NCBI GenBank assembly: GCA_000403335.2
Contig: KE159617.1
Span: 609,757-673,756, forward strand
Length of the DNA stretch: 64,000 bases
Reading direction: 5' to 3'
Source of the DNA: Lachnospiraceae bacterium MD335
GTDB taxonomy: Bacteria; Bacillota; Clostridia; Lachnospirales; Lachnospiraceae
Every line of letters starts with the position of its first letter. Within the stretch, counting starts at the first letter, position 1. The notes beneath the pieces are model-generated. The model saw only the letters and a list, made by a program, of their open reading frames with translations, was not told the DNA's origin and searched no databases. Positions 9,249 to 18,210 of this stretch are shown piece after piece. Both the position numbers and the translations under genes were made by a program.

Positions 9249-10189
9249 AAAAAATTTTTATCGACGGCAGCGAGGGCACTACGGGGCTTCGCATTTTTGA
9301 GCGCTTTGAGGGGCGCGATGATATTGAAATCTTAAAAATTCCGTCAGAGCTGCGAAAAGACCCTGACGAAATTAAAAAATACATTAATGCGTCCGACATC
9401 ACGTTTTTATGCCTGCCGGATGCGGCGGCAAGAGAGGCGGTTGCGATGGTGGAAAACGAAAATACCATTATCATCGACACCTCCACGGCGCACAGAACGC
9501 AGGAAGGCTGGGCGTATGGTTATCCGGAGCTTTCACCGGCGCACAGGCAAGCAATTAAAACCGGAAAACGGATTGCCGTTCCCGGGTGCTATGCGACAGG
9601 ATTTATTACAATTGCCTACCCCATGGTTGCAAAAGAAATGCTCCCCAAGGATTATCCGGTGGCGGCATTTGCGATGTCGGGTTACAGCGGAGCCGGAAAA
9701 AAGACGATTGCAGTCTATGAAGCGCAGGAGCGCGATAAAGAGCTGGACGCGCCGAGAGAATACGCGCTTACGCAGAACCATAAGCACTTAAAGGAAATGC
9801 AGGCAATCACGGGACTTGCAAGAATGCCGCTGTTTTCGCCGCTCATCTGTGATTATTACAGCGGAATGGTCGTTACACTGCAGTTCTATGCGGACATGCT
9901 AAACGGAAAGCCGACACCCGAAAAAGTGCACGAACTGTTTGCATCATATTATGAGGGTGAGCAGTTTATCAAAGTGATGCCGTTTGGGAAAGAAGCGGAG
10001 TACAACGGATTTTTGGCAGGAAACACCTGTTCGGGATGGGACGGCATTGAGATTTATGTGACGGGTAATGAGGACAGAATCCTTGTGAGCACGCGGTTTG
10101 ACAACCTTGGAAAAGGCGCATCGGGCGCGGCGGTGCAGTGTCTGAACATTATCCTTGGCTGTGAAGAACATAAAGGACTTGTATTATGA
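9245..10189 (+). CDS. argC: N-acetyl-gamma-glutamyl-phosphate reductase (type 2)
   Basis: ArgC reduces N-acetylglutamyl phosphate to the semialdehyde with NADPH, the third step of arginine synthesis. The 314-residue length matches the short type 2 form. The N-terminal NAD(P) motif is DGSEGTTGLRIFERF and the catalytic Cys115 is in VPGCYATG. The AMSGYSGAGKKT block is typical. The ATG overlaps the stop of the nuclease gene, and its own stop overlaps the next start, so all three are translationally coupled. No other arginine genes are in the window. Confidence 0.95.
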   Translation: MKKIFIDGSEGTTGLRIFERFEGRDDIEILKIPSELRKDPDEIKKYINASDITFLCLPDAAAREAVAMVENENTIIIDTSTAHRTQEGWAYGYPELSPAHRQAIKTGKRIAVPGCYATGFITIAYPMVAKEMLPKDYPVAAFAMSGYSGAGKKTIAVYEAQERDKELDAPREYALTQNHKHLKEMQAITGLARMPLFSPLICDYYSGMVVTLQFYADMLNGKPTPEKVHELFASYYEGEQFIKVMPFGKEAEYNGFLAGNTCSGWDGIEIYVTGNEDRILVSTRFDNLGKGASGAAVQCLNIILGCEEHKGLVL

Positions 10190-11607
10190 TAAAGTTACCA
10201 AAAGAGTTTGAGGCGAGAATGCAGGATATGCTTGGAAGTGCGTATCCTGCTTTCGTGCGTAGTTATGAGAAACAAAAAGTGCAGGCGCTGCGGGTCAATA
10301 CGCTCAAGGCAAGCGCGGAGGAATTTTTGGAAAATGCGCCGTTCTTTGATAAGGCGTCGGTGCGGCGGGTGCCGTGGGAACCAAACGGTTTTTATTACGG
10401 CGGGGAAATGGCGTTTGGAAAGCACCCGTTTCACGAGGCGGGCGTTTACTACATACAGGAGCCGAGCGCGATGATACCCGTATCTTATTTGGAGGCAAAG
10501 CCCGGCGAGAAAATTTTGGATTTGTGTGCGGCGCCAGGCGGAAAGACGACGCAGATTGCTTCGTATATGAAGAACGAGGGGCTTTTGGTGTGCAATGAAA
10601 TTCACCCCGCGCGTGCGAAAATCCTGTCCGAGAATGTGGAGCGCATGGGCATCCGAAATGCGCTTGTGACAAATGAAACGCCCAAACACTTGTCGGAACT
10701 GTTTGGCGCGTATTTTGACCGGATTCTTGTGGATGCACCGTGTTCCGGCGAGGGGATGTTCCGCAAAAACGAGGAGGCGTGCGGAGAGTGGAGCCTTGAA
10801 AACGTGAAGCTCTGTGCAGACAGGCAGGACGAAATTTTAGACTGCGCCGACTTGATGCTGCGCGCGGGCGGCAGGCTTGTGTACTCTACCTGTACCTTTG
10901 CGCCCGAGGAAAACGAGGGAAGCGTGGCACGTTTTTTGGCGCGCCATCCGGATTATGAGATTGTCAGGGTTGAAAAATACGAGGGAATGAGCAGCGGAAG
11001 GACAGAGTGGTCAGGAGGCTTTGATGTAAAAAATATCGAGGATACGATAAGGTTATTTCCCCATTTGACAGACGGAGAAGGACATTATGCGGCGATTTTG
11101 CAAAAAGCAGGCGAGGTGCCAAACGCTTATCAGGGATTTTTAAAAAACGGATTGCAAAAAGGCATTTCGGTAAAAGACGTGAAAGAGCTTCTTACCTTTC
11201 AGAATGAAACTTTGACAATTAATCTTTTGGAATCGAAGGAGGAGCGTCTGCTCCGTTTTGGCGAGCAGCTATATTTGATGCCGCAAGAAATGCCTTCCAT
11301 TAAAGGGCTAAAAGTGCTGCGCGCGGGACTGCATCTTGGAACGTTAAAGAAGAACCGCTTTGAACCGTCGCACGCACTTGCGCTTGCGCTGAAAAGGGCG
11401 GATGTGAAGCATCGTATGGAGCTTTGCGCGGAAACGGACAAAAATGACACAAGTGTCATAAATGCATATCTGAACGGGCAGACATTAAACTATGAAGGCG
11501 AAAAGGGCTGGCACTTAATGACCTGCGGCGGCTACAGCATCGGTTGGGGAAAGCTTGCGGGGCAGATTATGAAAAACCATTATCCAAAAGGATTGAGAAA
11601 AGCGTGA
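10186..11607 (+). CDS. RsmF-like 16S rRNA (cytosine-C5) methyltransferase
   Basis: This SAM-dependent RNA m5C methyltransferase of the NOL1/NOP2/Sun family has 473 residues. The SAM-binding motif is LDLCAAPGGKTTQIASYM. The two catalytic cysteines are in DAPCSGEGMF and STCTFAPEENEG. The C-terminal 170 residues resemble the ferredoxin-like and PUA-type RNA-binding regions of RsmF/YebU. The target is expected to be 16S rRNA, by family. It overlaps argC by 4 bases and is followed by a MATE exporter after 16 bases. Confidence 0.9.
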   Translation: MIKLPKEFEARMQDMLGSAYPAFVRSYEKQKVQALRVNTLKASAEEFLENAPFFDKASVRRVPWEPNGFYYGGEMAFGKHPFHEAGVYYIQEPSAMIPVSYLEAKPGEKILDLCAAPGGKTTQIASYMKNEGLLVCNEIHPARAKILSENVERMGIRNALVTNETPKHLSELFGAYFDRILVDAPCSGEGMFRKNEEACGEWSLENVKLCADRQDEILDCADLMLRAGGRLVYSTCTFAPEENEGSVARFLARHPDYEIVRVEKYEGMSSGRTEWSGGFDVKNIEDTIRLFPHLTDGEGHYAAILQKAGEVPNAYQGFLKNGLQKGISVKDVKELLTFQNETLTINLLESKEERLLRFGEQLYLMPQEMPSIKGLKVLRAGLHLGTLKKNRFEPSHALALALKRADVKHRMELCAETDKNDTSVINAYLNGQTLNYEGEKGWHLMTCGGYSIGWGKLAGQIMKNHYPKGLRKA

Positions 11608-11623
11608 AAAGAATGGAGATTAA

Positions 11624-12994
11624 ATGAAAACATCGAGAACTGCATTGAATCTGACGCAGGGCAGACCGCTGAAGCTGATTTTGCTTTTTGCAATACCTGT
11701 GTTTTTGGGAAATCTGTTTCAGATTTTATATAACCTTGTGGACACAAAGATCGTGGGAAGCATTTTGGGTGAGGAGGCGCTTGCGGCAGTGGGCGCCGTG
11801 TCGTCGCTTTATACGCTGCTCACAGGTTTTTTTAATGGATTAAGTCTTGGCTTTAGCGTCATTACCTCAAGATATTTTGGCAGCGGCGACGAGAAGGGAT
11901 TAAAGCAAAACGTTGCCGGCTCCGTTGTTTTAGGCTTTGGCACGGCAGCAGTGCTGATTGTGACAACCGCGCTGTTTTTAAAACCGATTTTGACGCTGCT
12001 TCATGTTCCTGACGGACAGCTTGACACGGCGTATACGTACATTTGTATTCTTGTGTGGGGCATGTTTGTCACGCTTGCTTATAATCTTTGTGCCAATATG
12101 CTCCGGGCAATCGGCGATTCGTTTACGCCGCTTGTTTTTCTTGTGATTGCGTCGGTCCTGAACGTCGTTTTGGACTATGCGTTTATCCTTGGACTGGATA
12201 TGGGGGTAAAAGGCGCGGCGGTGGCGACCGTGCTCTCACAGCTTTTTTCGGTGGCGCTGTGCCTGCTTCGCATCTATAAAGGGTTTCCGGTTCTTCATGT
12301 CACAAAATCCGATTTCGTGCTTACAAGGCGTCAGGTCTTTGCAATGTATGAGAGCGGGCTGTCGATGGGACTGATGTCAAGCCTTGTCAATTTCGGCACG
12401 CTGGTGCTCCAAAGCGGCATCAACCAGCTTGGCATGAATATTATTGTGGCGCATACTTCGGCGCGAAAAGTGTTTGAAATTTGGAACCTTCCGGTCAGTG
12501 TGCTTGGCGCCTCAATGGCGACATACTGCGGTCAGAATTACGGCGCTGGGAAATATGACAGAATCCGACAGGGAATGAAAAGCGCATTGCTTTTGGGTAC
12601 GGCATGGGTTGCGCTGGTTTTCGTGCTTGCACATACGATTTCGCCCTATCTGATTGCGTTTATGGCAAGTACGGAGAATGCGGAGATTATTTATTGGGGT
12701 GCGACGTACCTGAAAGTAGACATGTCCTTTTTGGTTCTTGTCGCATTTATTGTGATTTTGCGCAACTCCATGCAGGGTTTCGGCGACTATAAAACGCCGA
12801 TTTTTTCCAGTTTTATTGAGCTGGTGGGCAAACTTGTGTTTACCTTTGTGTTTGTGCGGCTGTTTGATTATTGGGGCATCATTTGGACAGAGCCGGTGAT
12901 TTGGTTTCTGATGGTGATACCGCTGATTATCATGACGCTTAGAAATCCGATTTTGGGATTCGGAGCCAATCGGATAAAGGGGGAATTGGAATGA
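11624..12994 (+). CDS. MATE-family multidrug/metabolite exporter
   Basis: This integral membrane protein of 456 residues has about 12 hydrophobic segments and MATE features: LTQGRPLKLILLFAIPVFLG at the N-terminus, the repeated QxxYNLVD and AxCGQNYGAG motifs, and two pseudo-symmetric halves. It should export cationic compounds driven by sodium or proton gradients; the substrate cannot be read from sequence. It forms a tandem pair with the next MATE gene, overlapping by 4 bases. Tandem MATE genes are common in Lachnospiraceae, and heterodimer function is not established. Confidence 0.9.
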   Translation: MKTSRTALNLTQGRPLKLILLFAIPVFLGNLFQILYNLVDTKIVGSILGEEALAAVGAVSSLYTLLTGFFNGLSLGFSVITSRYFGSGDEKGLKQNVAGSVVLGFGTAAVLIVTTALFLKPILTLLHVPDGQLDTAYTYICILVWGMFVTLAYNLCANMLRAIGDSFTPLVFLVIASVLNVVLDYAFILGLDMGVKGAAVATVLSQLFSVALCLLRIYKGFPVLHVTKSDFVLTRRQVFAMYESGLSMGLMSSLVNFGTLVLQSGINQLGMNIIVAHTSARKVFEIWNLPVSVLGASMATYCGQNYGAGKYDRIRQGMKSALLLGTAWVALVFVLAHTISPYLIAFMASTENAEIIYWGATYLKVDMSFLVLVAFIVILRNSMQGFGDYKTPIFSSFIELVGKLVFTFVFVRLFDYWGIIWTEPVIWFLMVIPLIIMTLRNPILGFGANRIKGELE

Positions 12995-14355
12995 AAAAGA
13001 AATATGAAATGGATATGTGCAGCGGCTCTGTATTCCAAAAGATGCTGCTTTTTGCAATCCCTTTAATGTGTTCCAGCATTTTACAGCTTTTGTTTAACGC
13101 GGCGGATATTGTGGTGGTAGGACGTTTTGCAGGGGATAACGCGCTTGCGGCAGTCGGTTCCAACAGCTCGCTTATTAACCTGCTCACGAATGTGTTTGTC
13201 GGGCTTTCGATTGGTACAAACGTGCTCACGGCGCAGTATTACGGCGCAAAAAAGGAAAAAGATTTAAAGGAAACGGTTCACACGTCCATCCTTTTGAGCG
13301 TTTGCAGTGGTGTCATTCTGACATTTGTCGGGATTGTCGGGGCAAAGCCGCTCTTGGAGCTGATGCAGGCGCCAAAGGAGGTTTTAAGCCTTGCGGTCAT
13401 TTATCTGCGGATTTATTTCCTCGGTATGACCTCGACAATGGTTTATAACTTCGGAAGCGCGATACTGCGTGCTGTCGGCGATACGCAAAGACCGCTCTAT
13501 TATTTGCTTGGAGCGGGAATTATCAACGTGATTTTGAATCTCTTTTTTGTGATTGCATGTCATATGGGTGTGGCAGGCGTAGCGGCAGCGACTGCAATTT
13601 CACAGACGATTTCCGCAGGACTTGTCGTGCGCTGCCTGATAAAAGAACAGGGCGGTATTCACTTGGATTTAAGAGCGCTTAGAATAAACCGTAAAAAGTT
13701 TGCAAGAATTGTACGGATTGGTTTGCCCGCGGGCTTTCAGGGGATGGTGTTTTCGCTCTCAAACGTGGTAATACAGTCGGCTGTCAACTCATTTGGTGCG
13801 GTGGCAGTTGCAGGAAACTCGGCTGCGGCAAATATTGAGGGCTTTGTTTACATGGCGATGAATGCGTTTTATCAGGCGACGATTTCGTTCACCAGTCAGA
13901 ATTACGGTGCGAGGGAACATAAACGCATTTACAGAATTCTTTTTGCAGGGGAACTTTATGTAATTATCACCGGAGTTTTGCTCGGAAATCTTGCGGTATT
14001 TTTCGGAAAGCCGCTTCTTGGCATTTACTCGCCGAGCGCGGATGTCGTCGCTGCCGGGCTGGGGCGTTTAAAGGTGATTTGCACACTTTACGCATTATGT
14101 GGTATGATGGATGTGCTTGTCGGTGCGCTTCGGGGCATCGGGTATTCTGTCGTTCCGATGGTCGTGTCACTGATTGGCGCCTGCGGGCTGCGTCTTTTAT
14201 GGATTGCAACGATTTTTCAAATACCGCAGTATCACAGTATGAGAGTGATTTATATTTCGTATCCGGTTACGTGGACCGTCACTTTTTTGGTGCATGCGTT
14301 AACGTTTTGGATTGTTTCCCGTAAGGCGTTGCGAGGTTTGGGCACACAGGTCTGA
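12991..14355 (+). CDS. MATE-family multidrug/metabolite exporter (second copy)
   Basis: This second MATE transporter, of 454 residues, shares motifs with its neighbour (MLLFAIPLMCSSILQLLFNAADIVVVGRFAG, here cited only as positions 15-45, and SFTSQNYGA in the second half). It has about 12 membrane segments. The ATG overlaps the previous stop by 4 bases, so both are made from one message. The two are paralogous but clearly divergent, not a recent duplication. A non-coding stretch of 147 bases follows. Confidence 0.9.
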   Translation: MKKKYEMDMCSGSVFQKMLLFAIPLMCSSILQLLFNAADIVVVGRFAGDNALAAVGSNSSLINLLTNVFVGLSIGTNVLTAQYYGAKKEKDLKETVHTSILLSVCSGVILTFVGIVGAKPLLELMQAPKEVLSLAVIYLRIYFLGMTSTMVYNFGSAILRAVGDTQRPLYYLLGAGIINVILNLFFVIACHMGVAGVAAATAISQTISAGLVVRCLIKEQGGIHLDLRALRINRKKFARIVRIGLPAGFQGMVFSLSNVVIQSAVNSFGAVAVAGNSAAANIEGFVYMAMNAFYQATISFTSQNYGAREHKRIYRILFAGELYVIITGVLLGNLAVFFGKPLLGIYSPSADVVAAGLGRLKVICTLYALCGMMDVLVGALRGIGYSVVPMVVSLIGACGLRLLWIATIFQIPQYHSMRVIYISYPVTWTVTFLVHALTFWIVSRKALRGLGTQV

Positions 14356-14502
14356 CTTGTTGGAAAATGCAGAAATATGTTGTAAAGACCATATAAGAAC
14401 CTATAATACCTTGGAAATCCTGTAATATGAGATAATACAAGAGGGAATGATACCTTTTATGTAACCAACTTGAACATTATTTCATATTAGAGGTGTAGGT
14501 AA

Positions 14503-14745
14503 GTGAAGACACAAGAGGCAGTAGTCTGCAGAATCAAGAAACTATGCGATGAAAGGAACCTGAAATTGTCACAACTGGCATACAATGCGGGAATGCCGGC
14601 ATCAACATTGAAAAACATTATGAACGGCAACAGCAAGAATACGGGAATTGTGACAATCAAAGTAATTTGTGACGGTTTGAATATACCGTTGGATGAGTTC
14701 TTTCACAGCGGATTATTTCGTGACCTTGAGCAGGAAATCGGGTGA
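14503..14745 (+). CDS. Cro/CI-type (XRE) helix-turn-helix regulator
   Basis: This DNA-binding protein of 80 residues is almost entirely an XRE domain (LSQLAYNAGMPASTLKNIMN, then TIKVICDGLNIPLDEFF). The start is GTG at 14503, with GAGGTG 7 bases upstream. It lies 20 bases before the LytTR response regulator and probably heads the regulator operon of the agr-like island. It may set basal expression of the locus, which is an inference from position. Confidence 0.85.
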   Translation: MKTQEAVVCRIKKLCDERNLKLSQLAYNAGMPASTLKNIMNGNSKNTGIVTIKVICDGLNIPLDEFFHSGLFRDLEQEIG

Positions 14746-14765
14746 CCTGGGGTATGCTGTAATAT

Positions 14766-15485
14766 ATGAAGAGAAATGTACTAATTGTAGAGGATAATCG
14801 GGTATGTATGGAGGCACTGGCGGAATTGACACGGAAATGTGATACTGTCGGTGCCGTTTTTTGCGTTGACAATCGGAAGGATGCATATACCTGTGCAATG
14901 GAAAATGAAATTGATTTGTTCTTGGTGGATATTATTTTGGACAGCGGGAATATACACGATATTTCAGGTTTCCTGTTTGTGAAAGAGCTAAGAGAAGTCA
15001 AGCGTTATGAATTTACGCCTGTTATTTTTATAACAAGCTTAGTTGATGAAGCAATGAGTGCATTTCATGATCTGCATTGTTTTGATTACATAGAAAAGCC
15101 ATTTGATTGGGAGAAAACAAGGAAAATTATAAAGACAGCGCTCAAGGCGCCGCTTTGTGACGAACGGGAATGCAGCGTGTTTTATTACAGAAAAGACGGT
15201 GTTCTTTACGCACTCAATATTGACAGGATGATTTATTTGGAAACAAGCTTTAGAAATGTTACGATTCATACGCTTGATGAGACAATTGAATTACCATATG
15301 CGTCGTTGAAAAATCTCATGAAAGACTTGCCGAGAAAGTATTTTATTCAGTGCAGCAGAAATGTTGTGATAAACAGGCTGTTTATTGAATATGTGGATAA
15401 GGTCAATCGTTTCATAAAGCTGCGGAACGGGGAAATGATTAAAATTGGCGGTAAGATGAAGAAGGGATTTTTGGAGGAATTATGA
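14766..15485 (+). CDS. LytTR-type response regulator (AgrA-like)
   Basis: This cytoplasmic response regulator has 239 residues. The receiver domain covers residues 1-120, with Asp55 as phospho-acceptor (LFLVDIIL) and acidic residues Glu9/Asp10. A LytTR DNA-binding domain covers about residues 135-239 (YRKDGVLYALNIDRMIYLE, then LPRKYFIQCSRNVVINRLFI). This architecture is that of AgrA/VirR/ComE. The gene overlaps the kinase gene by 4 bases, and the AgrD/AgrB genes converge on the pair, so it is expected to respond to the secreted peptide. Confidence 0.9.
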   Translation: MKRNVLIVEDNRVCMEALAELTRKCDTVGAVFCVDNRKDAYTCAMENEIDLFLVDIILDSGNIHDISGFLFVKELREVKRYEFTPVIFITSLVDEAMSAFHDLHCFDYIEKPFDWEKTRKIIKTALKAPLCDERECSVFYYRKDGVLYALNIDRMIYLETSFRNVTIHTLDETIELPYASLKNLMKDLPRKYFIQCSRNVVINRLFIEYVDKVNRFIKLRNGEMIKIGGKMKKGFLEEL

Positions 15486-16723
15486 TTGTTAAAGCGTTAG
15501 AAATATTTACGGAGTATATTAGCATTGTACTTTGTATACATAGAGCTGCGGGGAAACAGATTAAGATAAATTGGTATAGTTTATTGGATTATATCATTTA
15601 TATAATATTAATGTTTCTAGTAGAGAAAACTGTTTATGGTAAACTAATACTATTTGTATATTGGTTTATTTATCTGAAAATAAGAATAGCTGATACATGG
15701 AAACATGCAGTAAAATCATTTGTAATAACAATGTGTTTAATGCCTATGCTTCAAATATTGATTTATGCGACGATTAGTGAAGGCATGCAGAAGTTTGTTG
15801 ATATTTATTGCATAGCAATAAGTGCCAATATATTAATAATATTTCTTTTTCTTATTTGGAAAGAAAAATATTTGTCTGTAATAATGAATGCAGTTACTAA
15901 GTTTAGAAAAATTATTTTTCTTGTGTTACTAATATTTTTGTTTAAATGTATGTTTTCTTACTTTTCAACATTTAAAATGATAAATGCATATTTTATGGAT
16001 CAATTAGCAATTTGTTTTTTGATTATGGCTTTGATGTTTATTCTTTGGATTAATTCAGAAAATGAAAAAAAGCATAAAGCGGAAGAATTAAGAACATATC
16101 AATTATATACAAAGACCTTTGAGGATGCAGTTACCACAATCAGAATGAAACAACATGAGTTCGATAATCATATTAATGCAATTAAATGTATAGGTTATAC
16201 AATACATGATACAGAAAAGTTAATTGATGAACAGGATAAATATTGTGATAAGATTCTTCAAGATAATAAGTATAATAAAGTGCTTAAGTTAAATATATCT
16301 CCGATTCTAGTAGGATTTTTATATTCCAAATTTACAGCAGCGTCAGCACATGGAATAAATATTGAGTATGAGATACAAGATATTGAAATAATGAATGTTT
16401 CAATAAGCGATTTAGTTGAAATAATAGGTATTCTTTTTGATAATGCTGTTGAAGCGCTTGAGGAACAAGGAGATAAAGAAATGGAAGTCAGTCTGTTGCG
16501 ATCAGATAATACATTTACTGTTTCAATAGCAAATATAAGCTCATGGAAAACAAATAGTGAAATCGAAAAGTTTTTTGAATATGGATACAGTACAAAGGGG
16601 AAAGAACATGGAATCGGATTATATAGAGTAAATATGCTAATGAAAAAATATAAAGCATGCATACAAGTAGAAAATATTACAAAAAATGATTCGAATTATC
16701 TATGCTTTAAAGCAATATTTTAG
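15482..16723 (+). CDS. GHKL sensor histidine kinase (AgrC-like)
   Basis: This membrane kinase of 413 residues has about six hydrophobic segments in residues 1-195, then a cytoplasmic kinase. The phospho-accepting His225 is in MKQHEFDNHI, followed by the N-box FDNAVEALEE and the G-box KGKEHGIGLYRVN, the GHKL_5/AgrC arrangement without a classical HisKA helix. It should detect the cyclic peptide made from AgrD and phosphorylate the overlapping LytTR regulator. Base composition is markedly more AT-rich than the surrounding housekeeping genes, as is usual for fast-evolving receptor genes. Confidence 0.9.
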   Translation: MIVKALEIFTEYISIVLCIHRAAGKQIKINWYSLLDYIIYIILMFLVEKTVYGKLILFVYWFIYLKIRIADTWKHAVKSFVITMCLMPMLQILIYATISEGMQKFVDIYCIAISANILIIFLFLIWKEKYLSVIMNAVTKFRKIIFLVLLIFLFKCMFSYFSTFKMINAYFMDQLAICFLIMALMFILWINSENEKKHKAEELRTYQLYTKTFEDAVTTIRMKQHEFDNHINAIKCIGYTIHDTEKLIDEQDKYCDKILQDNKYNKVLKLNISPILVGFLYSKFTAASAHGINIEYEIQDIEIMNVSISDLVEIIGILFDNAVEALEEQGDKEMEVSLLRSDNTFTVSIANISSWKTNSEIEKFFEYGYSTKGKEHGIGLYRVNMLMKKYKACIQVENITKNDSNYLCFKAIF

Positions 16724-16741
16724 TTTAAGTAAGCCCGAAGG

Positions 16742-16784
16742 CTTTTATCGTATAGGCATTTTGCTTGTGCCTATACGATAAAAG
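16742..16784. terminator. Bidirectional terminator between agrC-like and agrD-like genes
   Basis: A perfect stem of 17 base pairs pairs 16742-16758 with 16768-16784 around a loop of 9 bases. CTTTT on the left arm and AAAAG on the right arm give a U-rich tail on both strands. It sits between two converging genes, which fits a shared intrinsic terminator. Confidence 0.85.
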
Positions 16785-16806
16785 GTATTGCATAAAATAA
16801 AGATTT

Positions 16807-16953
16807 TTACTTATCAAAAGGGTACACAGGTTCTCCGAAGAAAAAGGTACAAGGAACTGTATAAGGCAAATCAGCAGATAAAGCAATAAGAACTGGTACC
16901 AAAGCAGAAGCTAAAAGTAATTCTATTTTGTGAAGTGACAATTTCTTAAGCAT
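16807..16953 (-). CDS. agrD: AgrD-like cyclic peptide autoinducer precursor
   Basis: This 48-residue precursor is encoded directly after agrB on the same strand; its ATG lies inside the last codons of agrB (overlap of 8 bases, different frame). It has the AgrD layout: a basic amphipathic N-terminus (MLKKLSLHKI), a hydrophobic helix at about residues 11-27, a core TVPCTFFF and a Pro/acid tail GEPVYPFDK. By analogy with staphylococcal AgrD, Cys35 would form a thiolactone with Phe39, giving a five-residue ring CTFFF with a short N-terminal tail, and the tail from Gly40 would be removed by AgrB. The ring is unusually aromatic. The start is supported by AAAGGTGG upstream. Confidence 0.88.
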   Translation of the reverse strand: MLKKLSLHKIELLLASALVPVLIALSADLPYTVPCTFFFGEPVYPFDK

Positions 16954-17509
16954 TTCTTTCACCACCTTTCTTCATCATAAATGCTGCGATTAACTGCAAA
17001 GCGTGCAGTATAATCGTCCAGTAACCGGCGCCTGAAAGAGGATTGTCAAAGAACAGTACAATTAAAACTGCCTCATAACAAACAATACTCAGCGCCTTTT
17101 TGCGATGCTCCTCAAATTCCGGCCTGCTAAGGGCAGGTCTTGAGGGCGGCCGTATCGGTCCGATCCAATAAATAACAATTGCGCAGATTGTTAAAATAGG
17201 AACGACAACCGCAAGTTCAAGCCGTATCGGTGCAAGTACAACGACTGCGAGATACATGTAAACAAACGAGAATATGAGACAGGAAACATAATGCTTAAAG
17301 TGCAGCCCGCCAGATATGCGCCTTATCGGAAAAAAGATAAGGAAAGCATAGACAAAGCTGTTAAGCTTATGCATTGCCGCGAAAAATGCAATGAATAAAA
17401 TCAGTTTGCTGATGTCATACAATATGCATTTGATGCGGAATATTAAAAACGTTTGCTCCTTAGGACTTAAATTAACACGCTCCTTTGCCACATGTAAAAG
17501 CCTCTGCAA
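16946..17509 (-). CDS. agrB: AgrB-like peptide-processing membrane endopeptidase
   Basis: AgrB cleaves and cyclises AgrD at the membrane. The protein has 187 residues with several hydrophobic segments. The catalytic pair is visible in GGLHFKHYVSC: His70 and Cys77, with the seven-residue spacing of staphylococcal His77/Cys84. The start is TTG at 17509, with GGAGG 9 bases upstream; a later GTG is possible. It is convergent to the kinase/regulator genes and divergent from the second XRE gene, unlike the staphylococcal agrBDCA order. Confidence 0.92.
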   Translation of the reverse strand: MQRLLHVAKERVNLSPKEQTFLIFRIKCILYDISKLILFIAFFAAMHKLNSFVYAFLIFFPIRRISGGLHFKHYVSCLIFSFVYMYLAVVVLAPIRLELAVVVPILTICAIVIYWIGPIRPPSRPALSRPEFEEHRKKALSIVCYEAVLIVLFFDNPLSGAGYWTIILHALQLIAAFMMKKGGERNA

Positions 17510-17778
17510 TTCGCATCACCTCCACCCTATCAATTTATAACAACATTCGACATAATTCGAAAAAAATGGTTTATGGTTTGCAAAACCGTGCATTAAGTGC
17601 TCAAAAAAGTGGCTTTTTTTCATTTAAACGGGATTTCGCATACTTTAATACATTTTTCGGCAAAAGTTATGAAATATACATTATGTTAACGCCATATGCT
17701 GTATGGCCGCTATCAAGGCATATGACATGAGGAAAGTCATAAGACACAAAAAAACAAATTGAAGGGAGAGAATTTATA
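17510..17778. promoter_or_regulatory. Divergent control region of agrBD-like genes and XRE gene
   Basis: This spacer of 269 bases holds promoters for both directions. On the agrB side there is a direct repeat ATTCGA at 17545-17550 and 17555-17560 (10-base period) just upstream of a TATAAA-like -10 region, a possible activator site. On the other side a short palindrome GCCATA-TGCTG-TATGGC lies at 17691-17707, a possible XRE operator. Both are suggestions from sequence shape only. Confidence 0.4.
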
Positions 17779-18102
17779 ATGGTAAGTAGAATGTATTTAG
17801 AAGCGGGGGCAAGAATACAGGAACTTAGAATGACAAAAGGATACACAAGAGACTTTCTTGCTCAAAAAACAAATCTTTCAACAAAATTTCTATATGAGAT
17901 AGAGACGGGTAAGAAGGGCTTCACAGCGGAGGTACTCTATCGAATATCTAATGCACTGGATGTAAAATGTGATTATATACTTGTAGGGAAAAGCGGTGAG
18001 GAACCCTGCAACCTGTATATCAATAAGATTTTAAATAAGTACGACGAATACCAAAGGAAAAATGTGCTGCGAATATTAGAGCTGATTAACGAAATTTCAT
18101 AA
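17779..18102 (+). CDS. XRE-family transcriptional regulator
   Basis: This DNA-binding protein of 107 residues has a helix-turn-helix at about residues 12-66 (IQELRMTKGYTRDFLAQKT, then LSTKFLYEIETGKKGFTAEVLYRISNALDV in the next 30 residues). The C-terminal 35 residues are helical and may mediate dimerisation. A GGGAG site precedes the ATG. It is divergent from agrB, so it is a candidate repressor or activator of agrBD expression. It is unrelated in detail to the XRE gene at 14503. Confidence 0.87.
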   Translation: MVSRMYLEAGARIQELRMTKGYTRDFLAQKTNLSTKFLYEIETGKKGFTAEVLYRISNALDVKCDYILVGKSGEEPCNLYINKILNKYDEYQRKNVLRILELINEIS

Positions 18103-18210
18103 ACTTTTTTCACAAATATATAAGATTTACTTGAAATCAGAACAAATGTATGCTAACATATAATCGAACAGAAGTTTTGGGAGGATGTCCGGTTATCAAA
18201 GGAGCGCATT

